From a virus, in the IMG/VR virus record IMGVR_UViG_3300018476_000036, positions 1 through 27,687 of that record: a stretch of 27,687 nucleotides of DNA, one strand, 5' to 3'. How positions within the stretch are numbered: position 1 is the first letter of the stretch; each line of letters opens with the position of its first letter. The notes beneath the pieces are model-generated. The model was given only the letters and a program-made list of their open reading frames with translations. It was not told the DNA's origin and ran no database searches. Below, piece by piece: positions 1 to 5,722 of this stretch. A program made the position numbers and the translations under genes.

Positions 1-450
1 CCCGTATTCCGCCCGCCATTGGTTCGTGGTCCACAGCGCCGACACTTCCGGGTTACTGGTTATCATCCCTTCATTGGCCCGCACGTCCGCTGGTAGTTTG
101 GCCTCGCGGTACTGGGCCGTGGGGATGGTCAGGAACGGGCAGCCCTTCACCGCGAACTTCGCGCATTCAATGTGGCTAGGTGGTTCCGCGCTGGTGTGGG
201 TCACAATGCACATCAGGCCAGCCACGAACGTGCCGAACTTCCCCAGCCCACCGCCGCACACCCAGCACCGCCGTTTGTCCATGCCCAGCTGCCATTTGTT
301 AGGGTCCATGATCCTGAAATCCGGCTTGCCATTGATCCACGCCACGAACCACGGCACCGGGTAGCCGCGATGGTCCACGGGTCTGCGGGCCAGTTTGTCC
401 GGCAGCAGTCCCACCAGATGTTTGCGCGTTTGCGTGCTGGGCAGGTACAT
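1..450 (-). CDS. Cysteine-rich phage protein, 3' end cut by window edge
   Basis: The open frame starts at ATG 450 and is still open at base 1, so the first 150 residues are visible and the C-terminus is missing. The N-terminal 60 residues are basic and tryptophan-rich. They are followed by a cysteine cluster: C62 and C65 (a CxxC within RCWVCGGGLG), C81, C96 and C104, with H93 in EPPSHIEC. The spacing suggests a structural zinc site, which is inference. Similar CWVCG...EPPSH..CA...CPFL proteins are, from memory, common hypothetical proteins in Pseudomonas, Burkholderia and Xanthomonas phages. It is the last visible gene of the leftward early operon and lies 2 bases after the preceding stop. 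Function unknown. Confidence 0.85.
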   Translation of the reverse strand, partial: MYLPSTQTRKHLVGLLPDKLARRPVDHRGYPVPWFVAWINGKPDFRIMDPNKWQLGMDKRRCWVCGGGLGKFGTFVAGLMCIVTHTSAEPPSHIECAKFAVKGCPFLTIPTAQYREAKLPADVRANEGMITSNPEVSALWTTNQWRAEYG

Positions 451-452
451 AG

Positions 453-641
453 TTAGACCCCTTCGCGTAAGACTTCGCGGGCGCGGTCCGCCACACTTTG
501 GGCAGACTCACGCACCGCCACGAATGCTTCCCGCAGGCGCGGGTCCGTCTGCTGGTCCAGCAGGCTTTCCGGTGTCGTGAATGCCAGCATGGATTCCACC
601 GCACGCAGCAGCCGCTTTTCCTGTTCCGTTGCATACGCCAT
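453..641 (-). CDS. Small helical protein, unknown function
   Basis: A 62-residue, mostly alpha-helical, charged protein without recognisable domain. Two starts are possible: GTG at 650, and ATG at 641 in MAYATEQEK. ATG 641 is preferred because GAGGGTG lies about 6 bases upstream, whereas the GTG has the GAGG directly against it. The stop of the upstream gene (643-645) overlaps this start region, so the two are probably translationally coupled. Only the context (early phage operon) says anything about its role. Confidence 0.7.
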   Translation of the reverse strand: MAYATEQEKRLLRAVESMLAFTTPESLLDQQTDPRLREAFVAVRESAQSVADRAREVLREGV

Positions 642-642
642 G

Positions 643-987
643 TTAGTCACCCTCGCGTGCGCTGCGAATGCTTCGGGCCACGGCCACCAGTTCGCGGTAT
701 TCCTTCACGGCTAGCATGGCGTATTCCGCCGCGCTGCCACTGTGGTGGCAGCAGCGCTCTAAGCGGTCTGCACATTCCGCCAGCGCTGCCGCCAGCCGGG
801 GCGCGCACGAAATCATCCGCGCGTCTTTGTACTTCACCGCCGTGGTGTCCGCGTCATCGAACAGGGACGGCTGGGTGGGGTCACCCAGCATGCACACGGT
901 GGGACCGGACGGCGCACGCCACACGCGGTGGCCGTCCGTGGTCCACCGTTCCGCATCGGGCCAGCGTGCCGCCTGCTTACTGGTCAT
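643..987 (-). CDS. Hypothetical early protein with Cys/His pair
   Basis: A 114-residue protein beginning MTSKQAARWPDAERW. The frame is open further upstream to 1179, but ATG 985-987 forms an ATGA overlap with the stop of the previous gene, the standard junction of this operon, so that start was chosen. The C-terminal half is helical and contains CADRLERCCHHSG, a cluster that could bind a metal; this is inference. No family recognised. Confidence 0.7.
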   Translation of the reverse strand: MTSKQAARWPDAERWTTDGHRVWRAPSGPTVCMLGDPTQPSLFDDADTTAVKYKDARMISCAPRLAAALAECADRLERCCHHSGSAAEYAMLAVKEYRELVAVARSIRSAREGD

Positions 988-1172
988 GGCTCCGCGTTCC
1001 AGATGATTAGAAACCGTTCGACTACTTCCGCGCATAGCGCCGCTTCCTCGTTGTTCAGTTCCACGCGTCCCACGGGTGGGCGGGCCCCCAGCGCTACCTG
1101 CGAACGGATGAACGCCGCAAGTGTTGATAGGCGTTCGAAGTCCAGCCCGCTGAAAAGTTGGGGCCCGTTCAT
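984..1172 (-). CDS. Small hypothetical early protein
   Basis: A 62-residue protein starting MNGPQLFSGLDFERL, predicted mostly helical with a hydrophobic C-terminal helix ending RFLIIWNAEP. It shares ATGA overlaps with both neighbours, which supports it as a real member of the leftward operon rather than a shadow frame. No domain recognised. Confidence 0.7.
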   Translation of the reverse strand: MNGPQLFSGLDFERLSTLAAFIRSQVALGARPPVGRVELNNEEAALCAEVVERFLIIWNAEP

Positions 1173-1402
1173 TCGTCATCCATCACGATGGCGCGCGAAT
1201 CGAAAAAATCCGCCACCTGCTGTTCCGGGGATGCATCGAAGTGGGTCAGGTCTTCCGGCCCGGGGTCATTCAACGCGCTGCGTTCAATGAAACGCCCGCG
1301 CGCGGGCTTGAATGGTTTGTTAGCCACCCGCTTGTTAGTCAGCGGCCCGGGCGCCTGCGCGGGCTTAATGGGTTTCGGGTTCCTTACCTTTTTACGTTTC
1401 AT
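1169..1402 (-). CDS. Bipolar basic/acidic small protein
   Basis: A 77-residue protein. The N-terminal half is very basic and proline-rich (MKRKKVRNPKP...), the C-terminal half acidic (HFDASPEQQVADFFDS). The frame is open back to an ATG at 1441, but the ATG at 1402 has AAGGGG about 7 bases upstream and overlaps the previous gene by only 11 bases. The basic tail suggests nucleic-acid contact, but this is inference and no family is recognised. Confidence 0.7.
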   Translation of the reverse strand: MKRKKVRNPKPIKPAQAPGPLTNKRVANKPFKPARGRFIERSALNDPGPEDLTHFDASPEQQVADFFDSRAIVMDDE

Positions 1403-1646
1403 CGTTGCCCCTTGTGTGCCTGTCATGGCGTGCGCATTCATCGGACCACAGTGTCAGCTGGCGGACGAACTGGAACGGCAGGGTTAAGCCCGCGTCATTC
1501 ATCCCCTGCATGTCATCCACCACCGATTCCGCGCCAGCGAAAAACGCGCGTTCCACTTCGGCGCGCGCGCACGCGTCCGGTGGATAGCGACCGCGCAGCC
1601 GCATCTGGTCACGGTGCAGGTGCCACGAATCGGAAAGGCTTTTCAT
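1392..1646 (-). CDS. Hypothetical early protein
   Basis: An 84-residue protein, MKSLSDSWHLHRDQMRLRG..., charged and probably helical. ATGA overlap at the start couples it to the upstream gene. The stretch YPPDACARAEVERAFFAGAE resembles small phage proteins that carry an AEVERAFFAGA-type helix, but no function is known to me. Part of the leftward early operon. Confidence 0.72.
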   Translation of the reverse strand: MKSLSDSWHLHRDQMRLRGRYPPDACARAEVERAFFAGAESVVDDMQGMNDAGLTLPFQFVRQLTLWSDECARHDRHTRGNDET

Positions 1647-1894
1647 GGCTGTGGTGTATCCCAGTTTTCGATCTGGCGCAGACGTTCGTCCGCTTCGCGC
1701 AGCAGTTCACCGGCCCGCGTCATCGCGGCGGGTCCGCCATCGCGTGACAGTTCCTTGCCCAGCTGCCCCAGCACCCAGTGCGCGCCCGCTATGAACGTCA
1801 TTTCCGCCAGCAGTTCCGGGGGCCCATCTACTGGGCCCACGTCGCGCGCGTGCCGCTTCAGATGTTTCCACGCCTGTGCCAGTGTTGGTTTCAT
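1643..1894 (-). CDS. Hypothetical early protein
   Basis: An 83-residue protein starting MKPTLAQAWKHLKRHARDV. The frame is open further upstream to 2041, but ATG 1892-1894 gives the ATGA overlap typical of this operon. The sequence looks like an alpha-helical bundle with an acidic C-terminus (ELLREADERLRQIENWD). No domain recognised. Confidence 0.72.
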   Translation of the reverse strand: MKPTLAQAWKHLKRHARDVGPVDGPPELLAEMTFIAGAHWVLGQLGKELSRDGGPAAMTRAGELLREADERLRQIENWDTPQP

Positions 1895-2112
1895 GGTTCC
1901 ATCCCCGGTAGCCGTTCCTGCTGTTCCGATTCGATCAGCGCCACCGCCAGCGCGTGTTCGCGGATCAGCTGCGCCTGCGTGTCCATCCACGTGCCCGGGT
2001 GTTCCTTCCCGTGGTACTGCCCGCCGCACCGGCACCGGCACACGCGCTGACGCGACTGCGCGCAGCGGCGCGCGTTGTATCGCATCAGGGCTATGGACTG
2101 GTTAGCCGTCAT
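1891..2112 (-). CDS. Small Cys-rich protein with CRCRCGG motif
   Basis: A 73-residue protein. The N-terminus MTANQSIALMRYNARR leads into C17, then C25, C27 and C29 in VCRCRCGGQYHGKEH, with H34 and H38 nearby: a plausible small zinc-binding knot. I recall similar MTANxS..LMRYNARRC...CRCGG..HG proteins in phages of GC-rich Pseudomonadota, without known function. ATG 2112 was chosen because it overlaps the previous stop by 11 bases; the in-frame ATG at 2127 is an alternative. Its C-terminal end overlaps the next gene as ATGA. Confidence 0.72.
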   Translation of the reverse strand: MTANQSIALMRYNARRCAQSRQRVCRCRCGGQYHGKEHPGTWMDTQAQLIREHALAVALIESEQQERLPGMEP

Positions 2113-2368
2113 GGGCTGGGTGTCCATCGGCGCCGAACAATTCCGCTTCCACCACGGGCACCATGCGGCGCACACATCCGCAGTGCAGCGCCAGCAGGTG
2201 CGCCCGCATCTGCGGTGGATGTCCGGCCAGATGCAGCGCCACCAGTTCCACCAGCGCAGCGCCCTGCACATCGGGCGGGTGGCCAGCCAGCAGCGGCGCC
2301 ACGCTTTTCACCACGCTGCACGCGCGCTGCACGCAGGCTTCCGAATCGCTGTAAGTGTCCGTGGCCAT
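2102..2368 (-). CDS. Hypothetical phage protein with repeated AGHPP motif
   Basis: An 88-residue protein, MATDTYSDSEACVQRACS.... It has two copies of LAGHPP (about residues 27 and 47), each followed by a helix, which suggests an internal helical duplication. Proteins with the pattern AGHPPxVQGAxLxxLLAxxLAGH are, from memory, frequent hypothetical proteins in early regions of Pseudomonas and Xanthomonas phages. Function unknown. Confidence 0.75.
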   Translation of the reverse strand: MATDTYSDSEACVQRACSVVKSVAPLLAGHPPDVQGAALVELVALHLAGHPPQMRAHLLALHCGCVRRMVPVVEAELFGADGHPAHDG

Positions 2369-2375
2369 GCGCTAC

Positions 2376-2621
2376 CTACTGCACTGAATCGAACCCGGTG
2401 GCCTGCGCATAGCGCAGCAGCGCCATGGCGTCACCCGCGCTGGTATCCGTCACCGCCTGCACGTCCAGCCGGTCACCCTTGTCCACCGCGATAACCAGCA
2501 CGTACCGCGTGCCCGCACCTAGCAGCTGGCGCAGCGTTTCTTCCAGCTGCGTGATGGCCGCACCAACACCGGGCCGGTGGCTAGGTGGCGTGTCGAATTC
2601 CGTGGCTTTTGCGTGCGTCAT
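2376..2621 (-). CDS. First gene of the leftward early operon, unknown
   Basis: An 81-residue protein starting MTHAKATEFDTPPSHRPGV, followed by a helix (AAITQLEETLRQLLG) and an alternating beta/alpha section (TRYVLVIAVDKGDRLDVQAV), so probably a small alpha/beta domain. ATG 2621 was chosen over GTG 2627 because AAGGG sits about 7 bases before it. The same AAGGGTGC leader occurs before the gene starting at 4422. It is the most 5' gene of its run, next to the divergent control region. Confidence 0.7.
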   Translation of the reverse strand: MTHAKATEFDTPPSHRPGVGAAITQLEETLRQLLGAGTRYVLVIAVDKGDRLDVQAVTDTSAGDAMALLRYAQATGFDSVQ

Positions 2622-2744
2622 TTGCACCCTTAGTTAGCTGTCCCTGCCGGTCCTATTGTGTGAACACACCCCTAGAGTTACCCTGCGCGCTTCTAGTCTC
2701 AGGGTGTCCCAGAATGTCCGCACGCTTAGGAAGGAATCGAAGCC
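2622..2744. promoter_or_regulatory. Divergent intergenic control region
   Basis: This 123-base gap separates a leftward operon from the rightward cysteine-rich and HTH genes, so it must hold promoters for both. No convincing sigma-70 pair was seen. The centre carries the palindrome described separately. The gene on the right has the leader AGGAAGGA before its ATG. Confidence 0.5.
2658..2669. promoter_or_regulatory. 12-bp palindrome GTGTGAACACAC, candidate operator
   Basis: GTGTG and CACAC are perfect inverted arms around AA. The site sits in the divergent promoter region, where a repressor could control both transcripts. The HTH protein at 3058-3726 is the obvious candidate ligand, but only position supports that. 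Confidence 0.45.
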
Positions 2745-3005
2745 ATGGCAAATAGGATGTGCAGCGTCGAATGGTGCAGCAACGAAATAACTGACGGCTG
2801 CGGGTCCAAAGGCGGGCTGCCCATCTGCGACACATGCCGTGGGTGGAACTACTCCAAAAAAGGCGTTTCAGATAAGCAGCTGCTGGAACGGCGCGAACGC
2901 TGGCGCTACTGGGAATCCCGGATGTCCTATCTACATCCGAAAGTCGAAAAGATGCTGGAAGAAACTGAACGCAAAGTGACCAGCATAAAGCGGCAGAACA
3001 AATAG
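2745..3005 (+). CDS. Small cysteine-rich, probably zinc-binding protein
   Basis: An 86-residue protein with C6, C11, C19, C28 and C31 in its first third; the CxxC at 28-31 (ICDTC) with C6 and C11 would make a four-cysteine zinc site. The rest is a long charged helix (about residues 42-86) rich in Arg, Glu and Lys. It has a strong SD (AGGAAGGA) upstream of ATG 2745. It lies 5' of, and is probably cotranscribed with, the HTH protein at 3058. It could be a small DNA- or RNA-binding regulator; an HNH-like origin is possible but no nuclease motif is visible. Confidence 0.75.
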   Translation: MANRMCSVEWCSNEITDGCGSKGGLPICDTCRGWNYSKKGVSDKQLLERRERWRYWESRMSYLHPKVEKMLEETERKVTSIKRQNK

Positions 3006-3031
3006 CCGTGCCGCGAACCGAATTCAGCAAA

Positions 3032-3045
3032 GCCCCTGACGGGGC
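3032..3045 (+). promoter_or_regulatory. Small hairpin just upstream of the HTH gene's SD
   Basis: GCCCC-TGAC-GGGGC forms a 5-bp GC stem with a 4-base loop. It ends only one base before the AAGGTGG SD of the gene starting at 3058. There is no U tract, so it is not an intrinsic terminator; it may affect translation or mark an mRNA end. Its role is inference. Confidence 0.3.
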
Positions 3046-3057
3046 AAGGTGGTTAGC

Positions 3058-3726
3058 ATGAGTCTTTATAAGGGCTGGGTGGATACGCACCCTGATAAGA
3101 GCCCACCGAAATCTAGCAAGGGTTTCGAATGGCCGGGACGTGGCGAAGCCACGGACGCGCAACGGCTTGCCTTCCGGAAACAGTTCGCCAATAACCTGCG
3201 CGCGCTGGGCATGAATCACCGCGAGTTCGCGCGCCGCTTTTTCGGTGAAGGAAAAAACGCGCTGGGCTACACGGCGCCAAAGAACCCGGGCACCATCCTG
3301 AAGTACGCGGATGGTGAAACGTGGGTCACGGAAGATAGGGCGCGCCAGCTGGCGGCCATCTTTAAGGTTCCCATGGAAGCGCTGCTGGTGGATGATGGCG
3401 CACCGTTCGAACCGCTGCCGCTTGTTAGGCCCCTCCGGGCCACTGCCGAAAGGCGCAAGAAAAACGGACACAAGGGGAACGGGTTTGACCACGCGGCTGC
3501 GGCTGCACGGCCAGCTGGTGGTAGCGCCCCCGCGCTGCAGCCCGCTGAACCCGTGCAGCTGCCACCGCGACCAGCGGACGCGAAGCCTGCGCAGCTGCAC
3601 GTGGACGCCTACCCGGATGCGCCTGACTACTGCCGCGTTCAAATCACCGGGACGGTGCGCTATGACACCGCCATGGCCATGGTGAACCTGATGGGCCGGG
3701 ACCAGCACGGGCACGGGCGCAAGTAG
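3058..3726 (+). CDS. HTH (XRE-like) protein, candidate repressor
   Basis: A 222-residue protein. Residues 39-112 have the helix pattern of a lambda-repressor-like HTH domain: FRKQFANNLRALGMNHREFA, then NPGTILKYADGETWVTEDRA, then RQLAAIFKVPMEALL. A long Ala/Pro linker (about 113-185) leads to a short C-terminal segment (VQITGTVRYDTAMAMVNLMG) that may be a dimerisation unit. No S24 peptidase Ser/Lys dyad is visible, so it would not self-cleave like CI. ATG 3058 was preferred over GTG 3049 because AAGGTGG is 5 bases upstream. Orientation opposite to the early operons, beside a palindrome, fits a lysogeny regulator (inference). Confidence 0.7.
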   Translation: MSLYKGWVDTHPDKSPPKSSKGFEWPGRGEATDAQRLAFRKQFANNLRALGMNHREFARRFFGEGKNALGYTAPKNPGTILKYADGETWVTEDRARQLAAIFKVPMEALLVDDGAPFEPLPLVRPLRATAERRKKNGHKGNGFDHAAAAARPAGGSAPALQPAEPVQLPPRPADAKPAQLHVDAYPDAPDYCRVQITGTVRYDTAMAMVNLMGRDQHGHGRK

Positions 3727-3736
3727 GGCCGCGAGA

Positions 3737-3772
3737 ATCACGGGCCCGTGTCCACGAACATGGGCCCGTGAT
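3737..3772. terminator. Inverted repeat between convergent genes
   Basis: ATCACGGGCCC (3737-3747) is repeated in perfect inverse as GGGCCCGTGAT (3762-3772) with a 14-base loop. The left arm also lies in a 12-bp palindrome, CACGGGCCCGTG. It lies just after the stop of the rightward HTH gene and overlaps the 3' end of the leftward gene. Position fits a bidirectional terminator, but there is no U tract; an operator role is the alternative. Confidence 0.5.
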
Positions 3773-4019
3773 CCAGCACGATGGGTTCCGCGCCTTCCGG
3801 TGGCGTGGCGAAGTCCGCCACTTCGCGTACCAGCGGCGCGATGTAGCGGTGGTCCTGCACGTTCGTGACGGCGCGAACGCGCGATGGCGCCACCTGTTCC
3901 CAGACCAGAATGCAGTAGGCATAGCGGGCGCCCATGTTCTGTTCCAGATAGGCGTCTAACAAACCGCCTTGCACCGTCAGCAGGTGCGCTAGCCGTTCAT
4001 TGATTGCCACGGGCGTCAT
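3738..4019 (-). CDS. Hypothetical phage protein
   Basis: A 93-residue protein starting MTPVAINERLAHLLTVQGG. The open frame extends to 4172, but ATG 4019 makes an ATGA overlap with the stop of the preceding gene. The sequence reads as two helices, a beta-rich middle (YAYCILVWEQV) and an acidic/proline C-terminus. No domain recognised. Last gene of a four-gene leftward operon, converging on the HTH gene. Confidence 0.7.
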   Translation of the reverse strand: MTPVAINERLAHLLTVQGGLLDAYLEQNMGARYAYCILVWEQVAPSRVRAVTNVQDHRYIAPLVREVADFATPPEGAEPIVLDHGPMFVDTGP

Positions 4020-4216
4020 GGTTCCACCTGATGCGCGCGCCTGCGTTCGCGGCGCGCCAGCGCGGCGAACCCGTAGCCCACCACCAGCGCCACGATGCCC
4101 GCGCGGCTGGGCCATGCGACCAGTGACAGCACCATGCACGTGCAGCAGGCCAGCCAATATTTGTAAGCCCATCGCAGGTGGTACACGTACCGGGTTTTAT
4201 ACGCCCGGACGTTCAT
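4016..4216 (-). CDS. Small two-helix inner-membrane protein
   Basis: A 66-residue protein with a basic N-terminus (MNVRAYKTRYVYHLRW), two hydrophobic segments at about residues 17-36 and 39-54, and a very basic tail (ARRERRRAHQVEP). The topology is most simply a hairpin with both ends cytoplasmic. ATGA overlaps link it to both neighbours. Candidate roles are superinfection exclusion or a holin-like function, but nothing in the sequence decides. Confidence 0.7.
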   Translation of the reverse strand: MNVRAYKTRYVYHLRWAYKYWLACCTCMVLSLVAWPSRAGIVALVVGYGFAALARRERRRAHQVEP

Positions 4217-4422
4217 GCGCGTTTCCGCGCGGCGCGTAGTTTGGCCAGTTCCACCAGCACGCCCTGCGCCAGAATGACGGCGGCCACCGTGTCCACGGGC
4301 ACGCCCGCCAGCTGCGCCACACGCTGCAGCACCTGCATTTCCGCGCGGCCCAGCCGCAGGCTGATGGCCTGCGATGACTTGTTAGGCCGTGGCGCGGCGC
4401 CTTTCCGTTTGCTTTTTGCCAT
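4213..4422 (-). CDS. Small basic ribbon-helix-helix-like protein
   Basis: A 69-residue basic protein. After a lysine-rich start (MAKSKRKGAAPRPNKSS) the segment AISLRLGRAEMQVLQRVAQL resembles a ribbon-helix-helix strand plus first helix, followed by a helix in DTVAAVILAQGVLVELAKLR. This would make it a small transcriptional regulator; the assignment is tentative. ATG 4422 has AAGGGTG about 8 bases upstream. The upstream gene ends inside it (41-base overlap). Confidence 0.6.
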   Translation of the reverse strand: MAKSKRKGAAPRPNKSSQAISLRLGRAEMQVLQRVAQLAGVPVDTVAAVILAQGVLVELAKLRAARKRA

Positions 4423-4891
4423 TGTGCGCACCCTTCGTTAGCGCTTTTTTCTTCCGGCTTTTGTCCGGCCCTGCATCGAAGTCCGGCCCCAGCTTCGCGC
4501 CGTCAAGGCGCGTGCGATGCCAGACCACAATCACTTCCCTGTCCCAGCGTTCGCGGCCATTCAGTTCCCCCAGCGGTGCGGGGAAGTCCGGGCGTTTCGC
4601 CAGCCTGCGCGCGGTGGGGATGGTGCTGTGAATCAGCGTGGCCACCTGCGTGATAGTTAGGCCATCGGCCATCTTGTTCCAGTTGATGGCGAAGTCCAGC
4701 AACCGCTGCGGGTTAATCCAGAACTTCCGCCCGATGTGCTGACGCTTCGGAAAATCTTCCTGCAGGGTCAGGCGGTGATATTGCTGCTGCGTCAGGCCCA
4801 GCACGGTGCGCACCTGATCCGTGCTGATGGCTTCGCCCACGGCGGCCAGCTGTTCCAGCTTCCGCATCAGCGCGTCCGGGAAAGTGTTCAC
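4382..4891 (-). CDS. Tandem excisionase/AlpA-like DNA-binding protein
   Basis: A 169-residue protein that appears to hold two winged-helix (MerR/AlpA/excisionase-like) units: residues about 21-71 (STDQVRTVLGLTQQQYHRL ... FWINPQRLLDFA) and about 77-128 (LTITQVATLIHSTIPTARRL ... RWDREVIVVWHRTR). Each has an HTH followed by a wing and terminal helix. The C-terminus (140-169) is strongly basic. GTG 4891 is preferred because GGGGGCAAC lies directly upstream, like the SD of the 1402 gene; ATG 4906 is the alternative. It lies next to the repeat-rich non-coding region 4892-5467 and could bind there as regulator or replication initiator (inference). Confidence 0.65.
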   Translation of the reverse strand: MNTFPDALMRKLEQLAAVGEAISTDQVRTVLGLTQQQYHRLTLQEDFPKRQHIGRKFWINPQRLLDFAINWNKMADGLTITQVATLIHSTIPTARRLAKRPDFPAPLGELNGRERWDREVIVVWHRTRLDGAKLGPDFDAGPDKSRKKKALTKGAHNGKKQTERRRATA

Positions 4892-4999
4892 CGTTGCCCC
4901 CAGCATCCATGACAGTGGCGTGAAGCGGTGATGACACAGCGTTCACGAATCCGGTGCGCAGTCTGCCCGGTCACGTGAACATGTCGCAAGTTTCCAATG

Positions 5000-5052
5000 T
5001 GATAAACAATGAAGTTAGATTGATAGTGCATCGCTGATTTTTGATAAACAAT
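5000..5052. repeat. Two direct repeats TGATAAACAAT, 42 bp apart
   Basis: Perfect 11-bp copies at 5000-5010 and 5042-5052 lie in the same orientation, in the most AT-rich part of the area. The 42-bp spacing equals about four helical turns, placing both on the same DNA face. Read on the minus strand they are ATTGTTTATCA upstream of the gene starting at 4891. Candidate iteron or operator pair. Confidence 0.55.
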
Positions 5053-5285
5053 CGCGGTGCCTAAGGTCTGTCGCGGACTATCTACAGGGTTTTTCCTAGA
5101 TGCGCAGCGCTGCGGTTTCTTCGGATTGACGCGGCGCGCGGTCCGTGTGGGCGGCAGCGGTGGCGTCCCTGTTTCGGACCTGCGTGCGCGGCGCTAGCGG
5201 TTTCCCGCAGCGTTTCGTTCAGCGTGGCGCGCTCCACCACGCAGAACACAATCCGTGGGGGCGGCGCCGATGGCACGGCGCGAAG

Positions 5286-5294
5286 TTATCCCCA
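5286..5294 (+). promoter_or_regulatory. DnaA-box-like site TTATCCCCA
   Basis: Differs from the consensus box TTATCCACA at one position. It is in the same orientation as the perfect box at 5429 in the same non-coding region. Confidence 0.35.
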
Positions 5295-5355
5295 CGCGCG
5301 CGCGTCCTGTAGGACTACAGCAGTTATTTCCTATGGTAATTCCTAGATTCCGGAA

Positions 5356-5390
5356 CGCGCGCGCGCGCTAGTCGATACGCGCGCGCGCGT
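5356..5390. repeat. Two alternating CG tracts, possible Z-DNA
   Basis: Uninterrupted CG alternation runs over 5356-5368 and again over 5378-5389, separated by TAGTCGATA. Similar tracts lie at 5296-5304 and 5483-5508. Alternating CG can adopt Z-form DNA under negative supercoiling; that property is established, its use here is inference. Confidence 0.5.
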
Positions 5391-5428
5391 GACCCGTGGC
5401 GGGCTATCTACGCAGGATGTCCACGGAA

Positions 5429-5437
5429 TTATCCACA
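5429..5437 (+). promoter_or_regulatory. Perfect DnaA box TTATCCACA
   Basis: An exact match to the host DnaA consensus, directly followed by the hairpin at 5440-5463. One perfect 9-mer can arise by chance, so weight comes from the neighbouring repeats. Confidence 0.45.
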
Positions 5438-5439
5438 GG

Positions 5440-5463
5440 TGTGTGTGCGGCGGCGCACACACA
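5440..5463. terminator. Perfect 10-bp hairpin downstream of XRE gene
   Basis: TGTGTGTGCG (5440-5449) and CGCACACACA (5454-5463) are perfect inverse arms around GCGG. It begins 5 bases past the stop of the leftward gene ending at 5468, so it could terminate that operon, although no U tract follows on the minus strand. It could equally be an origin element beside the DnaA box. Confidence 0.45.
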
Positions 5464-5467
5464 AGGG

Positions 5468-5722
5468 CTAGTGTTTTCCCGGTCGCGCACGCGCGCGCAC
5501 GCGCGCGGTCTTTAGCAGCCACAGTTCCCATATCGCGGGGGACATGGGTCTGCGTCCGTACTCCCACATTTCCCACGTGCGCCCGGTGGTGTAGACCACG
5601 GCACCCGCGCCCCGCTGCGTCAGCCCGGACTGCATGCGCGCGGCGCGGATCACGGCGGGCAGCGGCGAACGCGGGAACGCGGGAAGCGGTGGATTTCGTG
5701 GGCGGCCCGGGCCACGCGTCAT
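5468..5722 (-). CDS. Small XRE-type HTH regulator
   Basis: An 84-residue protein. After a basic, proline-rich N-terminus, residues 23-74 read IRAARMQSGLTQRGAGAVVY, TTGRTWEMWEYGRRPMSPAI, WELWLLK. This is a known phage XRE subfamily whose members share LTQ..AA.LV..T.RTWQ.WE.G.R.M.PA.WELF.LK. The alternating Arg-Ala tail is encoded by a CG-alternating tract. ATG 5722 overlaps the preceding stop as ATGA. In many phages this small regulator follows a gene like the one at 5719-5985; function is likely transcriptional control, direction unknown. Confidence 0.8.
   Translation of the reverse strand: MTRGPGRPRNPPLPAFPRSPLPAVIRAARMQSGLTQRGAGAVVYTTGRTWEMWEYGRRPMSPAIWELWLLKTARVRARARPGKH

Larger units (their letters stand above)
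4892..5467. other. Non-coding region, candidate origin/control region
   Basis: No convincing gene is present in these 576 bases; open frames here lack SDs and consist largely of CG-repeat translation. Contents: an AT-rich block with two copies of TGATAAACAAT (5000-5052), two DnaA-box-like 9-mers (5286-5294 and 5429-5437), a palindrome CTGTAG-GA-CTACAG (5307-5320), alternating CG tracts (5296-5304, 5356-5368, 5377-5390) and a perfect 10-bp hairpin (5440-5463). This combination resembles a replication origin; it also must hold the promoter of the 4891 gene. Confidence 0.5.

Noticed and set aside
2653-3741. A 362-codon minus-strand open frame
   Set aside because: It lies antisense to two plus-strand genes that have good SDs and plausible domains, and its translation is Arg/Ser-rich with no recognisable structure.
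5082-5276. A 64-codon minus-strand frame in the non-coding region
   Set aside because: No SD, no ATGA junction, and a composition dominated by Arg, Ala and Pro; the region looks regulatory.
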